DNA from: Imbricaverruca yamaguchii
Lineage: Eukaryota > Arthropoda > Thecostraca > Neoverrucidae
Direction of reading: 5' to 3'
Length of the DNA stretch: 64,000 bases
NCBI GenBank assembly: GCA_034440575.1
Contig: JAOTOL010001635.1
Location: 2,401,001-2,465,000 of the forward strand
In this document: piece after piece, positions 9,798 to 22,139 of the stretch
How positions within the stretch are numbered: the stretch's first letter is position 1
How the letters are laid out: every line of letters starts with the position of its first letter
Made by a program: the position numbers and the translations under genes
Notes under the pieces: model-generated
What the model was told of the DNA's origin: nothing
Databases searched by the model: none
The model's input: the letters and a program-made list of their open reading frames with translations, nothing else

Positions 9798-11375
9798 CAG
9801 GACTATTTTCAATGGAACAAAACACCATACACCTATGGACGTTGGGTAGCTACACCAAGATATGTTTAAGGTAAAACTGATAGTGATGCATACTAAACTA
9901 GCCAAACCTAACAACACATTTCTAAGACATAAATCTGATACCTATGCATGTTGGGTTGTATAACATCTAAACTTCTGAATGTCAGATGTAATAAAGCTCA
10001 CAACTATGTATATTTGAGCATGCAAAAGCTATGCTTTCAAATTTTCCACCATGCTGAACCTATGACTAGTGATGCTAGATCACATAAGAAAATGCACTTG
10101 CATCATTTCCTGGTAATACAATCTGTACATTTGGTGGTTTGCAACTTTCTCGCAGAATTCCGAAATTCATGTGGAAAACGACACCTGCCAGGAACATGCT
10201 TTCACATTAAGAATGCAGTTTTGGCTTCATGAATTCGTTCCCATGTGACTTAACACATGCAACAGTGGCAACTGTCACTTTTTCATCTGGTTCAATTCAT
10301 AGCATCTCTGGAATGACAATCATATCAGTAGATGTTTGTCTGTCAATAGCATCCTTTGCCAGCACTTTTCCATTTCATATTGCCAAATTGTTGCAATGCC
10401 ATTGGTGATATTGTAATATTTGCATGGTGCATGCTATACTTCACTCCACAAAAAATTAGAATCATCCCCAATAAAAAGAGCTATACCATGCACATCATGA
10501 TCAAATACTGCATACTGTACTCAGAAGGCTTTAATTTCTTACATTTTCTTACCAGATTAAATTCAACATGTTTGCATGGTTTGCACAAGTATGCATGCCA
10601 CAGCAAATTGTTTTATGAGTCTATAACCAGAATAATGATAATCAAAATATGCATGTATGCTGGTGACTACCCTGTATACTATATATATTAGCAATCATGT
10701 GATTTGCAAAGTCAAACTGAAGACTCTAGAATATGTGCAAAATATTGATGATGGTGAGAGGCTTCATGATGAATGTGACCAATCCCAGACCAATACTGCC
10801 AGAGGTGTGGAATTGGGAAATGAGCTAAGGGAGAAACTAGAGGCTAGCTTTGAGACTAGGAAAAATGTGAAATTCAAAAATGTTCTGAGGGCCTAATATT
10901 TTCATACCATGTCCTCATGTTCATTACTGCTCATGAAAGCAACATGTTTTGTGTGCCAAAATGTGCTACTTTTGCATAGTTTTTAGGCATCACTATACAA
11001 GGCAGGTATGCATACACAGCTCCAAAAGCAGGTGACTAAAATCATGGAACACAATTTTCTGTCCAAATGCTTACTTTTCATGTTCAGAGGAAAATAATGC
11101 CAAAAAGGGCTTTGAATTAGGTAGCTATAGAAACGACGGTTCAAAATTATTCAATAAAAATGTGGCATCAACTAGCAAACCTGGCCTAACCTGCATTTGA
11201 AGTTGAAAAAATCAACAAACTATTTTCTTAATGTCGAGGAATCTATTTATGGGAAATTTTCACAATTAAATAAGAAACACAATCCAGCTTAACCTAACTT
11301 AAGTTGCTTTTGAATAAACAAATTCCAATTAAAAGTTTGGGAATATAATTGGAAGCTTTTCTGCATTACCATGCT
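9798..11375. other. AT-rich DNA with one unassigned open frame
   Basis: The phrase ACCTATGGA..TTGGGT recurs in diverged form at about 9350, 9830 and 9940, so part of this is an old repeat. A plus-strand frame at about 10700-10896 (KLKTLEYVQNIDDGERLHDE ... FKNVLRA-stop) has protein-like composition, but I do not recognise it and it has no clear start. Confidence 0.3.
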
Positions 11376-12378
11376 TTAACACTCGCATGTCCGGCGGTCC
11401 GCGCCAACTTCGCATGTCCGGGGGGCAGATGTCTGTCCCCCCCCCCATAAGCTCTGAAACCGTGCTAGCTAGCGACAAACGGAAAACGGCGTTGGATAGC
11501 TGGTGATGGGCTCTATCGAAAGTGCTTCGGTCATTTTTTTCGCTCAGATCAACATTCAGGTCACTGGGCCATCATAGGTCAAATTCGACCAGATCAGGTG
11601 GGACTCAGCTATTGACACATATCTCAGGACATGTAACAGATAGAAACAAATGGCGAACGCTATTCGACAGTCCTTGAAATGCACTACCGACAATAGGCGG
11701 TGCAATCTACGGTTAGGTCAACCGAAACTCAGGTCAAGGTCATGAAGTCATGACCTCAGGTCAAGGCCTAGGGAGGTCATGCAAGGTATCAATCGACACG
11801 TCTTGACGATGCAAGCACAATGACGGTAATTTCAGCCTTCTAGCTCAATGCAGTGCGATTTAATGCACATAAATGTGTAGTGATTTCAGGTGACCAGAGA
11901 CCTTGGTGAGGCCACTGAGCAAAAGTGTCAGCAGTAGCATTAGCATAGCTTCCATCTACATGTCACAACCATTGTGAGATCATTCTGAGCGCAAATATGT
12001 AACTAGGAAACATTTGTATATTTTACCATAGCCCTATATTGGGGAAGCCATGGCAGCGACCTGACCTAGGGTCAATGCTATGAAAAGAAAACCCTGATAT
12101 ACATATTATGGTCCCTGATGAGATCATAACATGAAATCAATCGCCCAATTATTGTGGAAGTTATGCCACCTAGAACTCTGAGTGTAGTTGGGTCACTTTG
12201 CCTGACCTGGTGACCTGACCTGAGATAACCCAGGATTAAAATGTACGAGGATATGCGGAAAAGACCAATGAACAGCTATGCGAGGTTTGGCCTTGCTGAC
12301 CCTATTAGTTTGGTGGCAAATGAGGAAAAACCGGAGGGGACAGATATCTCCCCCCCCCCCCTGACGTGCGCAGGTTAA
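11376..12378. mobile_element. piggyBac-like non-autonomous element (MITE, ~995 bp)
   Basis: TTAA occurs at both ends (11376-11379 and 12375-12378), as expected for piggyBac target sites. The left end begins CACTCGCATGTCCGG. The right end, read inwards on the other strand, begins CCTGCGCACGTCAGG, an imperfect inverted repeat. Just inside each end is a G-run, CAGATRTCT-like core and C-run (11420-11450 and 12335-12361). No transposase is encoded. The interior holds several AGGTCA words, including AGGTCAAGGTCATGAAG at about 11732. Confidence 0.65.
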
Positions 12379-13368
12379 GATGGTATCAAGAAAAGTTTTA
12401 TATGCATTTCCTTCCATAAAGAAAAAAAATGAGCTAGGTTTGGTTAGATAGGCTTAGGTTTTTTAAGTTGGAAAATTTGTCATTTTGTATTTAATAAAAA
12501 AAACATTGCGAAGATATAAGTGGGCCATCATCTTAGTCACATTCATAAACATGATATTCTGAAGAAGCAAAAACGCCTTTTAGGATAATAATACCAGTTC
12601 AATGATATAGAAGAATGTATACAGCAGAGATGATACGAGTGACAGACTTGATGAATTTTTGTTCAATATTTTGTGCTCTATATCCTCCCCATACATTTTG
12701 CTTACCTTATATGCTTTATATTTCAAGTTGGATATTTTGTGCTTTAGATATCTGTGTATTTGATATTTTGTGCATACAATATTTTATGATTCAACATCAT
12801 CTGATCCAATCTTCCCTGTTACTGATATTTTGTATCATCAATATTTCACATATTCAAAATGTTTTGTGTCTGTATTGATTCACTAAATATTTTCATTTTG
12901 TTCTCTGGAAGTCATTGACAATACATCAGTGTTGGAAAAACTGACATTTGTTGGTGTCATGTATACGAATACATTATGTACTCCAGGATTGTGGCTAGAC
13001 TAAATGAAATATTTTTTACTCCAGAAAGGAAAACGAACAACATTATTTGGTCGAGTGCTACCACTCAAAGTCCATACCTGAAAACAACTAGCAGTTTCAG
13101 CGATCCCTGCATGCTGACCAGTCAATGTCACCATACATCTTTGAAAGGCAGTACAAAGCATACCACACATGCTCATCTGTGTTGTGCTAAAAACATCTAT
13201 GCACAACTGACAGCATATAGCATCTTCACATGCGTGAAGATGCTATATCTGTGTCAATATAGTTGATAATTAATTCAATATTTATGCAATATTGATTCAA
13301 TATTGATTAAATATTTTTCCTGATACATGACATATTTAGATTAACCAATATCTATTTAATTTTTTTAG
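12379..13368. other. AT-rich DNA, no gene recognised
   Basis: GATATTTTGTGC-like words recur from 12660 to 12850, suggesting an old short-period repeat. The hairpin at 13215-13248 is listed separately. Confidence 0.35.
13215..13248. other. Perfect 15-bp hairpin
   Basis: ATATAGCATCTTCAC, a 4-base loop ATGC, then its exact reverse complement. No seed for a known microRNA is claimed; the stem is shorter than a typical miRNA precursor. Confidence 0.9.
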
Positions 13369-13491
13369 ATAGATACTTGTGTTGGAGCGCTTGCTGAGAA
13401 GTACCAGAAATCCCTAATTGGCAAATCTTGGGGTACTTGGCATCACTGGAGTAAATACTTGAAGCCTCCCTTTGCCATTAAGGTGTTTTGA
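13369..13491 (+). CDS. Candidate terminal exon, unassigned
   Basis: A good acceptor (TATTTAATTTTTTTAG) precedes an open frame starting IDTCVGALAEKYQKSLIGK and ending ...PPFAIKVF-stop (40 codons). The other two frames are closed. The peptide is not recognised and no partner exon with matching phase is known, so this may be a gene remnant or chance. Confidence 0.22.
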   Translation: MDTCVGALAEKYQKSLIGKSWGTWHHWSKYLKPPFAIKVF

Positions 13492-13854
13492 ATGCACAAT
13501 CGAAGGTCATTTTGTTAAAGAAACAACTTCTTTAGACATGAGCCCATTCAATGCAAGGAAATAACTTCAAATTTACGAAAATCGGCTCCGGAGCAAGCAA
13601 GCTCTCCGAGGCAACATGAAATCAATGCCATTTGTGCACTTATGCATGACTCAATTTTTTTGGTGTAAATATGTGAGAAGAGAAGATAAATCATGTACCT
13701 TAAAATATAACTGCATTTGGGGTTCATCAATGTCAGTGAAGTGTCTGTAATACTTGCTCCAAATTTACTCTGAGCCATCCTCTGTTCACCCACCCCATGA
13801 TCAGCTGTACTTCTAGTGCTGGAGTAAGCAAATTCAACCAGCTTTATTTAACAG

Positions 13855-14103
13855 AAAAAAACCGCCTATGAGCAGTTATACAGGGGCAACTTGCTCTCCC
13901 ATCTAGCAGCTCTGGATCCTTCCAAGTTGATTCTTGCTTCAACTAAACATTACAGACATGAACTAAACAAGTACATAAAGGAACTTTTAATATTAATAAG
14001 ACTCGGTTTCAATCATTTTTTCAGCTTTTTCATGCAAAATAACTTTCTTGTTGCTGACAATGAAACTATTTTAGACAGATTGTTTTCGTATAATTTTCAT
14101 TAA
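13855..14103 (+). other. Unassigned open frame ending at the CR1 tail
   Basis: After a possible acceptor TTTATTTAACAG the frame reads KKTAYEQLYRGNLLSHLAA and continues with lysine- and histidine-rich sequence to a stop at 14103, which lies within the terminal 8-mers of the CR1 insertion. The first 45 or so codons look protein-like and the rest is AT-rich. It could be an exon truncated by the CR1 insertion. I cannot name it. Confidence 0.2.
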
Positions 14104-14129
14104 GTCATAAAGTCATAAAGTCATAAAGT
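14098..14129 (-). repeat. CR1 3' tail of four 8-mers
   Basis: On the plus strand: CATTAAGT then CATAAAGT three times. CR1-type elements end in such short tandem octamers. A second element tail with the same octamer lies at 32284-32332. Confidence 0.9.
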
Positions 14130-14392
14130 GTTAAGGCTTAATAAGGGCCACAAGGGCCCATCTGGGTCAAGCCTGTCTAGAAGATAATAGAAAGTACATG
14201 TTCACACCTATCAATTCCAAACCCATGCAATCCCTCCACCTGTGCCACCACAGCCAATCTCATCAGTATGACATCGCAAAGGAAGTTGCCAAATCCACTG
14301 CTAGGTACACCCCATATAGTACAACATAATACTAGCATAATGTTATACCCTATATAGCTAGTGAAAATACTCAATATCCCATGCATCACAAG

Positions 14393-17270
14393 TTAGAATT
14401 CAAAAACAACATTTTCCTGTCTAAAAAATTTATCCACCCTACTTTTAAAGACATTCAATGAGGGACTCCCCACTGCATCAGCAGGCAGCCTATTCCATTG
14501 GTCAACAACCCTTTGACTGAAGACCTGTTGTCGTTTAACTGTCCTGCACCTCATTTTGTCTAACCTGAATTGATGACCCCTATGGGATACTCTAAACTGC
14601 AGAGCATCATTCAAATTGACCTGATCTAGCCCTCTAACAATTTTGTACATTTCAATCATGTCTCCCCTTAATCTCCTATACTTGAGTGAGTACATATCTA
14701 ATGCATTAAGCCTTTCTCCATATTCTAAGTTACTTAATCCACTGACGAGTCTAGTGGCTTTGCGCTGGACTCTTTCTAACATATCTATATCCTTTTCTAG
14801 GTAGGGGCTCCATGCTTGTACAGAGTACTCCAAGTGGGGCCGCACATATGCTAAGTACAGCTTTTTCATGACTTCCCTGCTCTTATATTTCACACTTCTA
14901 TTAATGAGTCCCAGCATTCTGAGTGCCCTATTTCTAGCTGAGATACATTGTTTTTTCTGCTTTAAGGTCTTTTGAGACCAACACACCTAAGTCCCTTTCC
15001 TCTTCAATAACATCCAGTTCCCTCCCTCCCATTTTATAACTGAATGTCTCGCCTGCAGACCCTATATGCATAACCTTACACTTATCATAGTTGAAAGTCA
15101 TCTGCCATTGATCAGCCCACTCTTTTAGGTCGTCCAAATCTAGTTGAATATTACTAGATTGATCTCTGCTGTTAGCCACTCCTACCAGCTTGATGTCATC
15201 AGCAAATTTGAACACTCTATTCCTCAGCCCTACTTCAATGTTGTTCACAAAGATGATAAAGAGGAGGGGCCCTAGAACAGAGCCCTGTGGCACTCCACTC
15301 AGAACATCTTTCCAACCAGATTTACATCCATTCAATACTACCCTTTGTTTCCTTCCCTGCAACCATGCTTCAATCCAATGTAGAACTTTTCCTACAATCC
15401 CATGTTGTTGTAATTGATGAATTAACCTTCCATGTGGAACTTTATCAAAAGCTTTGCTAAAGTCCAAGTACACAACATCCATCCTGCTTTCATTGTCTAC
15501 TTCTTTGGTAACATACTCAATGAACTCCAATAGGTTAGTTAAACAAGACCTTTGAGATCGAAATCCATGTTGAGTATCCCTTAAAAGGTTGTGCCTATCA
15601 AGATGAATCTGAACATTCTGTTTAACCAGCTTTTCTAGTACTTTGCAAACTAATGAGGTCAAACTGACTGGCCTGTAGTTTCCTACACTCTTCCTATTTC
15701 CCCTTTTGAAAATTTGTACTACACTTGCATTTCTCCAATCTTCAGGTACTTCTGAATACTCCATAGATCGCCTGAAAATGATACCTAGGGGAGTTGCTAA
15801 AGCTTTAGCACACTCTACTAAGATCCTAGCATAAATTTCATCTGGTCCGGAAGCTTTATTAGGTTTTATATTCTGCAACTGCTTCTCTACGGCTTCTGTA
15901 GTTATTGTAAGATCCTCCAGCATATCACCTGCCATGGCATGGCCTACAGATGTTCCTATTGTACCAGAATTATCTTTAGTGAAGACTGATGAGAATTGCT
16001 TGCTTAGGGATTCCACAATGTCGCAATCATCAACCACTATTTCCCCATCTACCTCCAGTGGTCCTACACTACACTTTTTAGCCTTAAATTTATAGAAGCT
16101 AAAGAATCTCTTAGCATTACCTGCTGAACATTCTCGAGCAAAGTTGATTTCAGCAAGTCTTTTAGATGCTCTAACACACCTCCTAACTTTATTTCTAGCT
16201 ATTCTATATGATTCTAGGTTTAACCCAGAGTTAGTATCTTTTAGTTTCTTGAATGCTTGTTTCTTTGAGTCCAGTAATTGCTTAACTTCCCTAGTCAGCC
16301 ACGAAGGGTGCTTAACCCTGTTTGATCTAATTTGCCTACTGGGAATGAACCTATCCTGACCCTGAAATAGCTTATCTTTTATCATTGTCCACATTTCATA
16401 AGCATCTAAGCCATTCAATATGACTTCCCAATTAATTTCACTTAGGAAGCTCCTGAACTCACTGTAATTCCCTTTTGTAAAATTCGGAATCAATGTTCTG
16501 TTGGTTGCTACCCTTCCAACAAATAATGAGAAGCATATAATGTTGTGATCACTATTACCAAAGGTCTCTCCTACGTTAACATTTTGCACAAAATTTTCCT
16601 CATTAGTAAGCACTAGATCTAATATTTTATTTTCCCTTGTAGGCTCGTGTATCATTTGAAAGAAGAAATTGTCCTCAAAACAAGCCATGAAACATCTTTC
16701 TGATTTGCTTACACCTATTGTTTTGTTTCCCAATCCAGCTATGTTGAAATCCCCCAACAAAATAGTTCTCTCCTGTACTCTCCTACTTAACTCTTCCTGC
16801 ATCAGCCTGTCAGTGTTTTCATTCTGGTCTGGAGGTCTATAGAATGCCCCAATCCTAAATTTTGTTCCATTCTTCAGAATTATATCTAACCACAAAGATT
16901 CTACTCCTGCACTATGTACTCCATCCTCTATGGAATGACATTTCATTACTTGCCTAACATACAAGAGAATGCCACCTCCTATCCTTGCCTCTCTTTGATA
17001 GGCATGCATGTTGTAGCCTGTCAATTCAAATTCTTGCAAGTTGTCTCCAAACATGCTTTCGTTAACCCATGCTTCTGTTATGCACACCAAATCTAGCTGT
17101 TCAGACAACATATATGCATGCAGTTCCCCAATTTTGTTCCTAACACTTCTGGCATTGACATAAAAACATGATAAATTATTCCTTCCATTGCTTGCTATGC
17201 TTCTCTCTTTATCAGCTACATCCCCCATGTCCTGCCTAGTTTCCCTGTTTCCTGTTGAGAGCCTCCTCAT
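14393..17270 (-). pseudogene. CR1 ORF2: endonuclease + reverse transcriptase, one frameshift
   Basis: The frame starts at 17270 and runs 773 codons. The AP endonuclease spans about residues 35-255 with its key residues visible (N39, E66 in ITEAW, Y144 in YRPP, D174/N176 in GDFN, S240-D241-H242). Reverse transcriptase spans about 465-735 with motif A YLDFSKAFDK (D603), motif B GVPQGSVLGPLL and motif C FADD (D691, D692). A run of six T on the plus strand (14951-14956) holds one base too many. Past it the frame continues about 185 codons in the next frame (LINRSVKYKSRE...LEYSVQAW...WNRLPADAV) to the stop at 14393. The reconstructed length of about 958 residues is normal for CR1. All catalytic residues are intact, so the frameshift is the only visible lesion. 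Confidence 0.92.
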
Positions 17271-17660
17271 ACCTATTGCTGAGCAATTCCACTCCTCTCT
17301 TGCTCAGATGTAATCCATCTAAAGCAAACATCTCCGTCCTCCCCCAAAACTCCCCCCACAAATCCAAGAACTGCACCCCAAGCTCCTTACAAATGTTGGC
17401 CACCCTGGTATTGAGCCCAATGGCCCTCGAATACCACTCCATGCTTGCATGGACCATAGGGAGGATGGATGTCACCACTCCTCTTTTCCTACTTCCTGCT
17501 AAACTACCTATCAAAGCCCTATAGGCTTTCATTGTTTCCTCTGTATTATTTTTTCCTACATCGTTAACTCCAACCTGCACAATTACCGTTGCACCCTCTC
17601 CACTTCCCCTCATTACTCCCTCCAGCCTATCCCTAACATCTTTCACCTGCGCTCCCGGGT
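17236..17660 (-). pseudogene. CR1 ORF1 C-terminal esterase (SGNH) fragment
   Basis: The fragment begins at about YPGAQVKDVRDRLEG and shows the esterase blocks VIVQVGVNDVGK (GxND type) and DGLHLSKRG (D-x-x-H pair). CR1 elements carry such an esterase in ORF1. The N-terminal part with the catalytic serine block is missing because of 5' truncation. ORF1 ends at 17236 and overlaps the ORF2 start at 17270 by 35 bases in another frame, a common way to couple the two proteins. Confidence 0.85.
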
Positions 17661-18419
17661 AGCATTAAACCATTTTATATTCCAAAACCTATATTCAAGT
17701 CATGTGGAATTTGTTATGAACATCAGGTGTCCAGTGTGAGCCGGTCTCAGGTGTGGGGTACACATTTGTGAACTTTGTTGACATTGATTAAGTATACTGT
17801 TGTTATCATTTTCTCTACCATTGCTCATGAAGTTGGCTTATAACCTCATGTTTCACTAATAATTTAACCACAGCCAATTTTGAGGTCTGAGGCAGAGCTG
17901 TGTATTATGTGTTGGTGGCGAATGATGCGCACAAGCTATGAATGGTGAAAAGGTTGACTGGGGCCATGAAATGCATTTTGGGAGTGCTTGAGATCTTGGA
18001 CAACAATGGAAGTTAGCAATAATTCCAATGAATTGTGGGTGAACTTGGCTCATTAGTTGTGGGACTAGTTCTTTGGAGAAGTGTTTGTTGAAGGATGAAG
18101 GATTGTTGAAGTGTTTGTTGAAACAAGGTAATCTCAGTTGTGTGGTCTGCCCAAGATGAATTTGAGTGTGATTCATCCTGAGTTCTGCCAGGAGAAATGT
18201 TATTGGTGTTATCACATCACATTATGCCTATTTATCATAAATACTTGTTTGTGAACTTTGAGAATACATCACCCACCTACACTCAGGCAATATCTATCCA
18301 ATTTGCATATCATGGGTATATTTTTATCAGTACTTTGGCTACTGAGGAAATTTCTCACTAGATGCACTCCTTGGCACAATTACACCTATTCATGACTTAG
18401 CTTGCTGACATATTGCTCA
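17661..18419. other. No gene recognised
   Basis: AT-rich unique-looking sequence between the CR1 and hAT-like elements. It contains a local duplication GAAGTGTTTGTTGAA at 18080-18121. The minus-strand open frame here has no recognisable product. Confidence 0.35.
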
Positions 18420-19499
18420 CTTAGAAGCAGGGTGGGAATTAAGGCACTTCTTAAGAGATTTCATCTCTAAAAACATTTTTGCACTCTGGATTCATACTGG
18501 ATAGAATGGGCTCCACATGTACTCTGACGTAAACATGCAGAAGGAACAAAAATACCACTAAAAATTGAATATAAGATTGAAGAAAATATCCACCAAACAT
18601 GTTCTTCTACTTACTGTTACCAAATAACTGTACACTTTTCATACCATCAAGCACACAGACAGCAACCGAACACACACACCACACGAAACCACAACCAGCA
18701 GAAATGCTGACAACTTCGCGCCTGTGCACTGAATATAGTGGCCTCCGGTCTCTACGAATTCGGTCGGTGGGTCTCCAGAAACCTGCTTTCAAGCCACCCT
18801 ATAGTGGGAAAAACTTACTGTTTTAAGAGACGCTTCCGGAGTGCTGTGGAGGCCTCCAATAGGAATTTGCTGCATCAGCATTTTCTGTTACGAAAACTGT
18901 TTTTCGACCAATCAATGCAAGGTATTTTTTAATGACGTCATAACCATTAGCAACTTTGAACACATGTTTTGAACATGTGTTTTGAACACTTAACAGTGCC
19001 ATGCTGCAAACACAAGACCTAGACTGATCCTGTGCACACCACTGTCGCTTCCAACTGAGTGTGAGGTAGTGGTGTTTGGTCCGTATTGTGCAGGGAATTG
19101 GTTGAGTATGTAGGTAGGTGTGAGCTCTGAGCTGAGGGTGAAGCGTGAATTATTTGTGTTTTTCATTTTGCCTAGCATTGTGCTGAGACCAACAGTGAAA
19201 GGAAGGCACATTGCTCCTGTGAGTTATGAGAGACAAAGCTGAACTGATCATAACTCCCTGTCTTGCTATGCCATCCATTGCTCACTTCTTTGTTCATATG
19301 CTTTGATGTGACCAAAAACAATGTGCATTACTTATGCATATTATGTAGACACTGACTAGGTACATATGATTTTCTCATCAGTTACCAGCAAATAGATTCC
19401 ATGCATGAAAAATAATGTGCATGAAAATGTACTCCAGAAGAAATATGTTTGCACTCCAACTCCAAACCCAGAAAGCAAGTTTCCCACCCTGCTTAGAAG
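18420..19499. mobile_element. hAT-like non-autonomous DNA transposon (1064 bp) with 8-bp target duplication
   Basis: The element spans 18428-19491. It begins CAGGGTGGGAA and ends with the reverse complement TTCCCACCCTG. It is flanked by a perfect 8-base duplication CTTAGAAG (18420-18427 and 19492-19499). An 8-bp target duplication with CAGGG-type ends is the hallmark of the hAT superfamily. There is no transposase, so it would need a partner element. The perfect duplication suggests a recent insertion. Confidence 0.9.
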
Positions 19500-21067
19500 C
19501 TACCTATATGTACATATATGTTTGTATGGTACATACAGCATGAAATGCTAACATTTATTTTTAATTCCATTAAAGCAATACTACCTGGTTATGGACAACC
19601 CATTTTTTAGTGCAGCAAAATTTTGCAGGTGGCTTAGTTTGCCAAGATGTTTATGCATACAGAAATGCTACCATTGGTTTTCAGCCCCACTAAAACAAGG
19701 TGAATTGCCAGCAAGTGCATAGCTATTTTTTTGGAATCAAGCTAAAAAAAATTCATACCCCAGTGGAAAATTTTGCACTACACTACCAAGAAAAAAAAAT
19801 ATGGAAATCCTGCACTGCAATACAAAATGGCAAAATTGAAGACACTCTAGAAAAATATTAACTGTCATATGCAAGCCAAGAATACTAGGAAGTGAGATGC
19901 GATGAAAGTAAAAATGGTCCCATGGAAGTTGCAAAAGGTGCATTGCCACACTTTCCCAAAAGGTGCATCACAACTCTGTCTTAATCCCCATGGCAAATTT
20001 TAATCTGCTGACACTGTGGGTTGCACAACCAGTACACTAGGTCATGGTGCAGACTAGGTAGTTAGAATTGTTGCACAAAACTACACTGATATGAAATGAC
20101 AAAGAGAGGGTAAACAGGTGGTACAAGAAGCATAGAAGACAATAAAAAAAATGGTAAGGCCAATAGTAAATGGCAAGGACATGCATATTTGTCTCACTTC
20201 ACTTCAATTCCAGTCATATTTAACAAGACAAATATATGCAATTTGGAACATATGGTTTTCAAGCATTTGGGGGTTCAAAGTTGAATGAACTGTGAAGTAG
20301 GTCACTAGGTCTGTGCTCCAAAATAATGGAGCCCTGAATTTACTCTCATTCTGGCATATTTATTTGCAAAATTACCATTTTGAAGCAATTATAATTTGAC
20401 GAAATGAAAAAATTCAGACAACAGTAATCTTGTAGTTTTGGATTAATTTTAATTGGATTATGGCAAAAGAATCCACAGCTGCAAGACAAATTCATCCATC
20501 TACTCGAAAGGCTCAACAAGTGATAAGTGCTGTTAAGAACACGTGATAAACATGAAACAATTATGTAGGTACTACTAAGGTAGACCGAAAGTATGTTGAG
20601 AGCGGGTCAAATTATAATCTTTTGTACCAATGCTTCTACATAGGAATAATATAGCCAAATATAACCTGAATTGTCTCGGCTTATACGCACCGTCCTCCAC
20701 AATGGTCTGTGTTGATGCTGCTGGGACAAAATATGCGCAGATGCATAACGTAATCCCAACCTGGTAACACCTGGCCCCGCCCCTGGTCACTATAACATGA
20801 CGTCATTTGAAATATTGAGTCGGCAAGTACGAAGAGATTCCTGAAGGTTCGAGGTTTGAGAGTGAAAACAGCAACAGTAAGCAACGAAGCCTGGAAGATA
20901 GCAAGAGCTCCAAGCAACCTAGACGAGTGTTACAGCGACTCTAAAAGGAAAACGTCACACCATATCCTCAAAATATCTTTCCCATCTAACCTCTATCCTC
21001 CGGAGAAAACTTAGCGGTTACGAGTCCACTGTCCTTGGGCCATTGTGGTCGGCGTAGGGACTAGATT
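19500..21067. other. AT-rich DNA, no gene recognised
   Basis: ACAGAAATGCTACCATT-like and ACAGCATGAAATGCTAACATT-like stretches (about 19540 and 19660) suggest a diverged duplication. Composition shifts to more GC after about 20580. No coding exon can be supported. Confidence 0.35.
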
Positions 21068-21890
21068 GTGTAACATTTCAAGCTGGTGCATGCCAAGGAC
21101 AAACTTCTAGGTCAAAGGTTAGTTTGATTCATCAGATGGCGATATTGAAGCGATATCGACTGAACGCGGTGTTCGTTTGCTATCGCTTCAATTTCAAATC
21201 ATTCGACGTGGCTTATGCGGTATCAGAATCATAAGCAAGCGAATTATTTTCCAAGGTAAAGGCCAAACTGATCATCCGGTACCCTCAATTTACATTCGTT
21301 TTCGCCCAAACCCATCCAAATCTGGTTTCAAGCAATATCCATTGGTGAGCACTCGTGTAACATTTCAAACCGGGACGTCAACAGGTCAAAGATTTTATTG
21401 AGTTCTTCTATGGCCCCGCGTCTAATCCCAATGTCTTCAATTTGCAGAAAATGAATGTCATTCGACGTCGCTTGTGCGGTATCAGAAAGTTGATAATTCG
21501 AATTATCTCGACGGGTCAAACTTCAAGCTGATCTCTTCGTTCGTCTCACATTATTTTTGTTTTCGCTCCAGCCTACTCATATCCACTATCAAGCGATAAC
21601 TAATGGTGAACTATCGAGTAACGTTTTGAAACCGGGATATATCAAGGTTAAACCTCAGAGTCGAAGGCTAGTTTACATTTTTTGAAGTCCTCACGATGCA
21701 TCGCTATGGATTCAATTTGCATGAAGTGGGTGTCACTTGACGTGGCTTGTGTGGTATAATGGTGCCAAAGAGAAGGATTTTCAAAGGTCAAAGGTGAAAC
21801 CGATTGTTTTGGTTGCCTCGTATCTTTTCGTTGCCCTAATCTGTCCACATCTGGTATCAAGCAATAGCCGGTGATTGAAATTATTTTTAT
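21068..21890 (+). repeat. Tandem satellite, three ~260-290 bp units
   Basis: Units start with GTGTAACATTTCA-like sequence at 21068, 21355 and about 21616. Each contains CGACGTGGCTTATGCGGTAT or a close variant (21203, 21463, 21738), a TTTTCGYYCNAACC block and CAAGCAATA. Further diverged sequence of the same unit occurs at 37586-37705. The first unit also has a hairpin ATTGAAGCGATA ... TATCGCTTCAAT at 21140-21196. Confidence 0.85.
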
Positions 21891-22139
21891 TTTGTTTTTT
21901 AGATGCACAGTGGCAAACTCATACGTAGCGATATCGGGCCGCCGTCGTCGACAGGGGTACGGAGCGTATTTTAAAAATGGACATTCCCAACGGGTCATGA
22001 ATTCAAAGGGGGTTGGCACGCCGTTCGGGTATGGGTCCAAACCGGCCCGAAGTTGGCTCCGGGCCGGTTTCGTATCGACATCCGATATCAACCAAATTAC
22101 AAAACTTTGACAGGGTTTACTCTGACCTCCCACCAATTA

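Larger units (their letters stand above)
14098..17660 (-). mobile_element. CR1-clade non-LTR retrotransposon, 5' truncated in ORF1
   Basis: On the minus strand the order is ORF1 esterase fragment, ORF2 endonuclease and reverse transcriptase, 3' UTR, and a tail of 8-base repeats (ACTTTATG on this strand) at 14098-14129. Esterase-type ORF1 and short 8-mer tails are known traits of the CR1 clade. The 5' end is lost just upstream of the esterase PGA block at about 17660, the usual result of incomplete reverse transcription. One frameshift interrupts ORF2, so this copy is probably inactive but young. Confidence 0.9.

Noticed and set aside
8525..12470. CCTAACC words as interstitial telomere repeats
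   Set aside because: They are single or paired words and not tandem arrays; used only as a weak hint of lineage.
13215..13248. microRNA precursor
   Set aside because: The stem is only 15 pairs with a 4-base loop, too short for a normal precursor.
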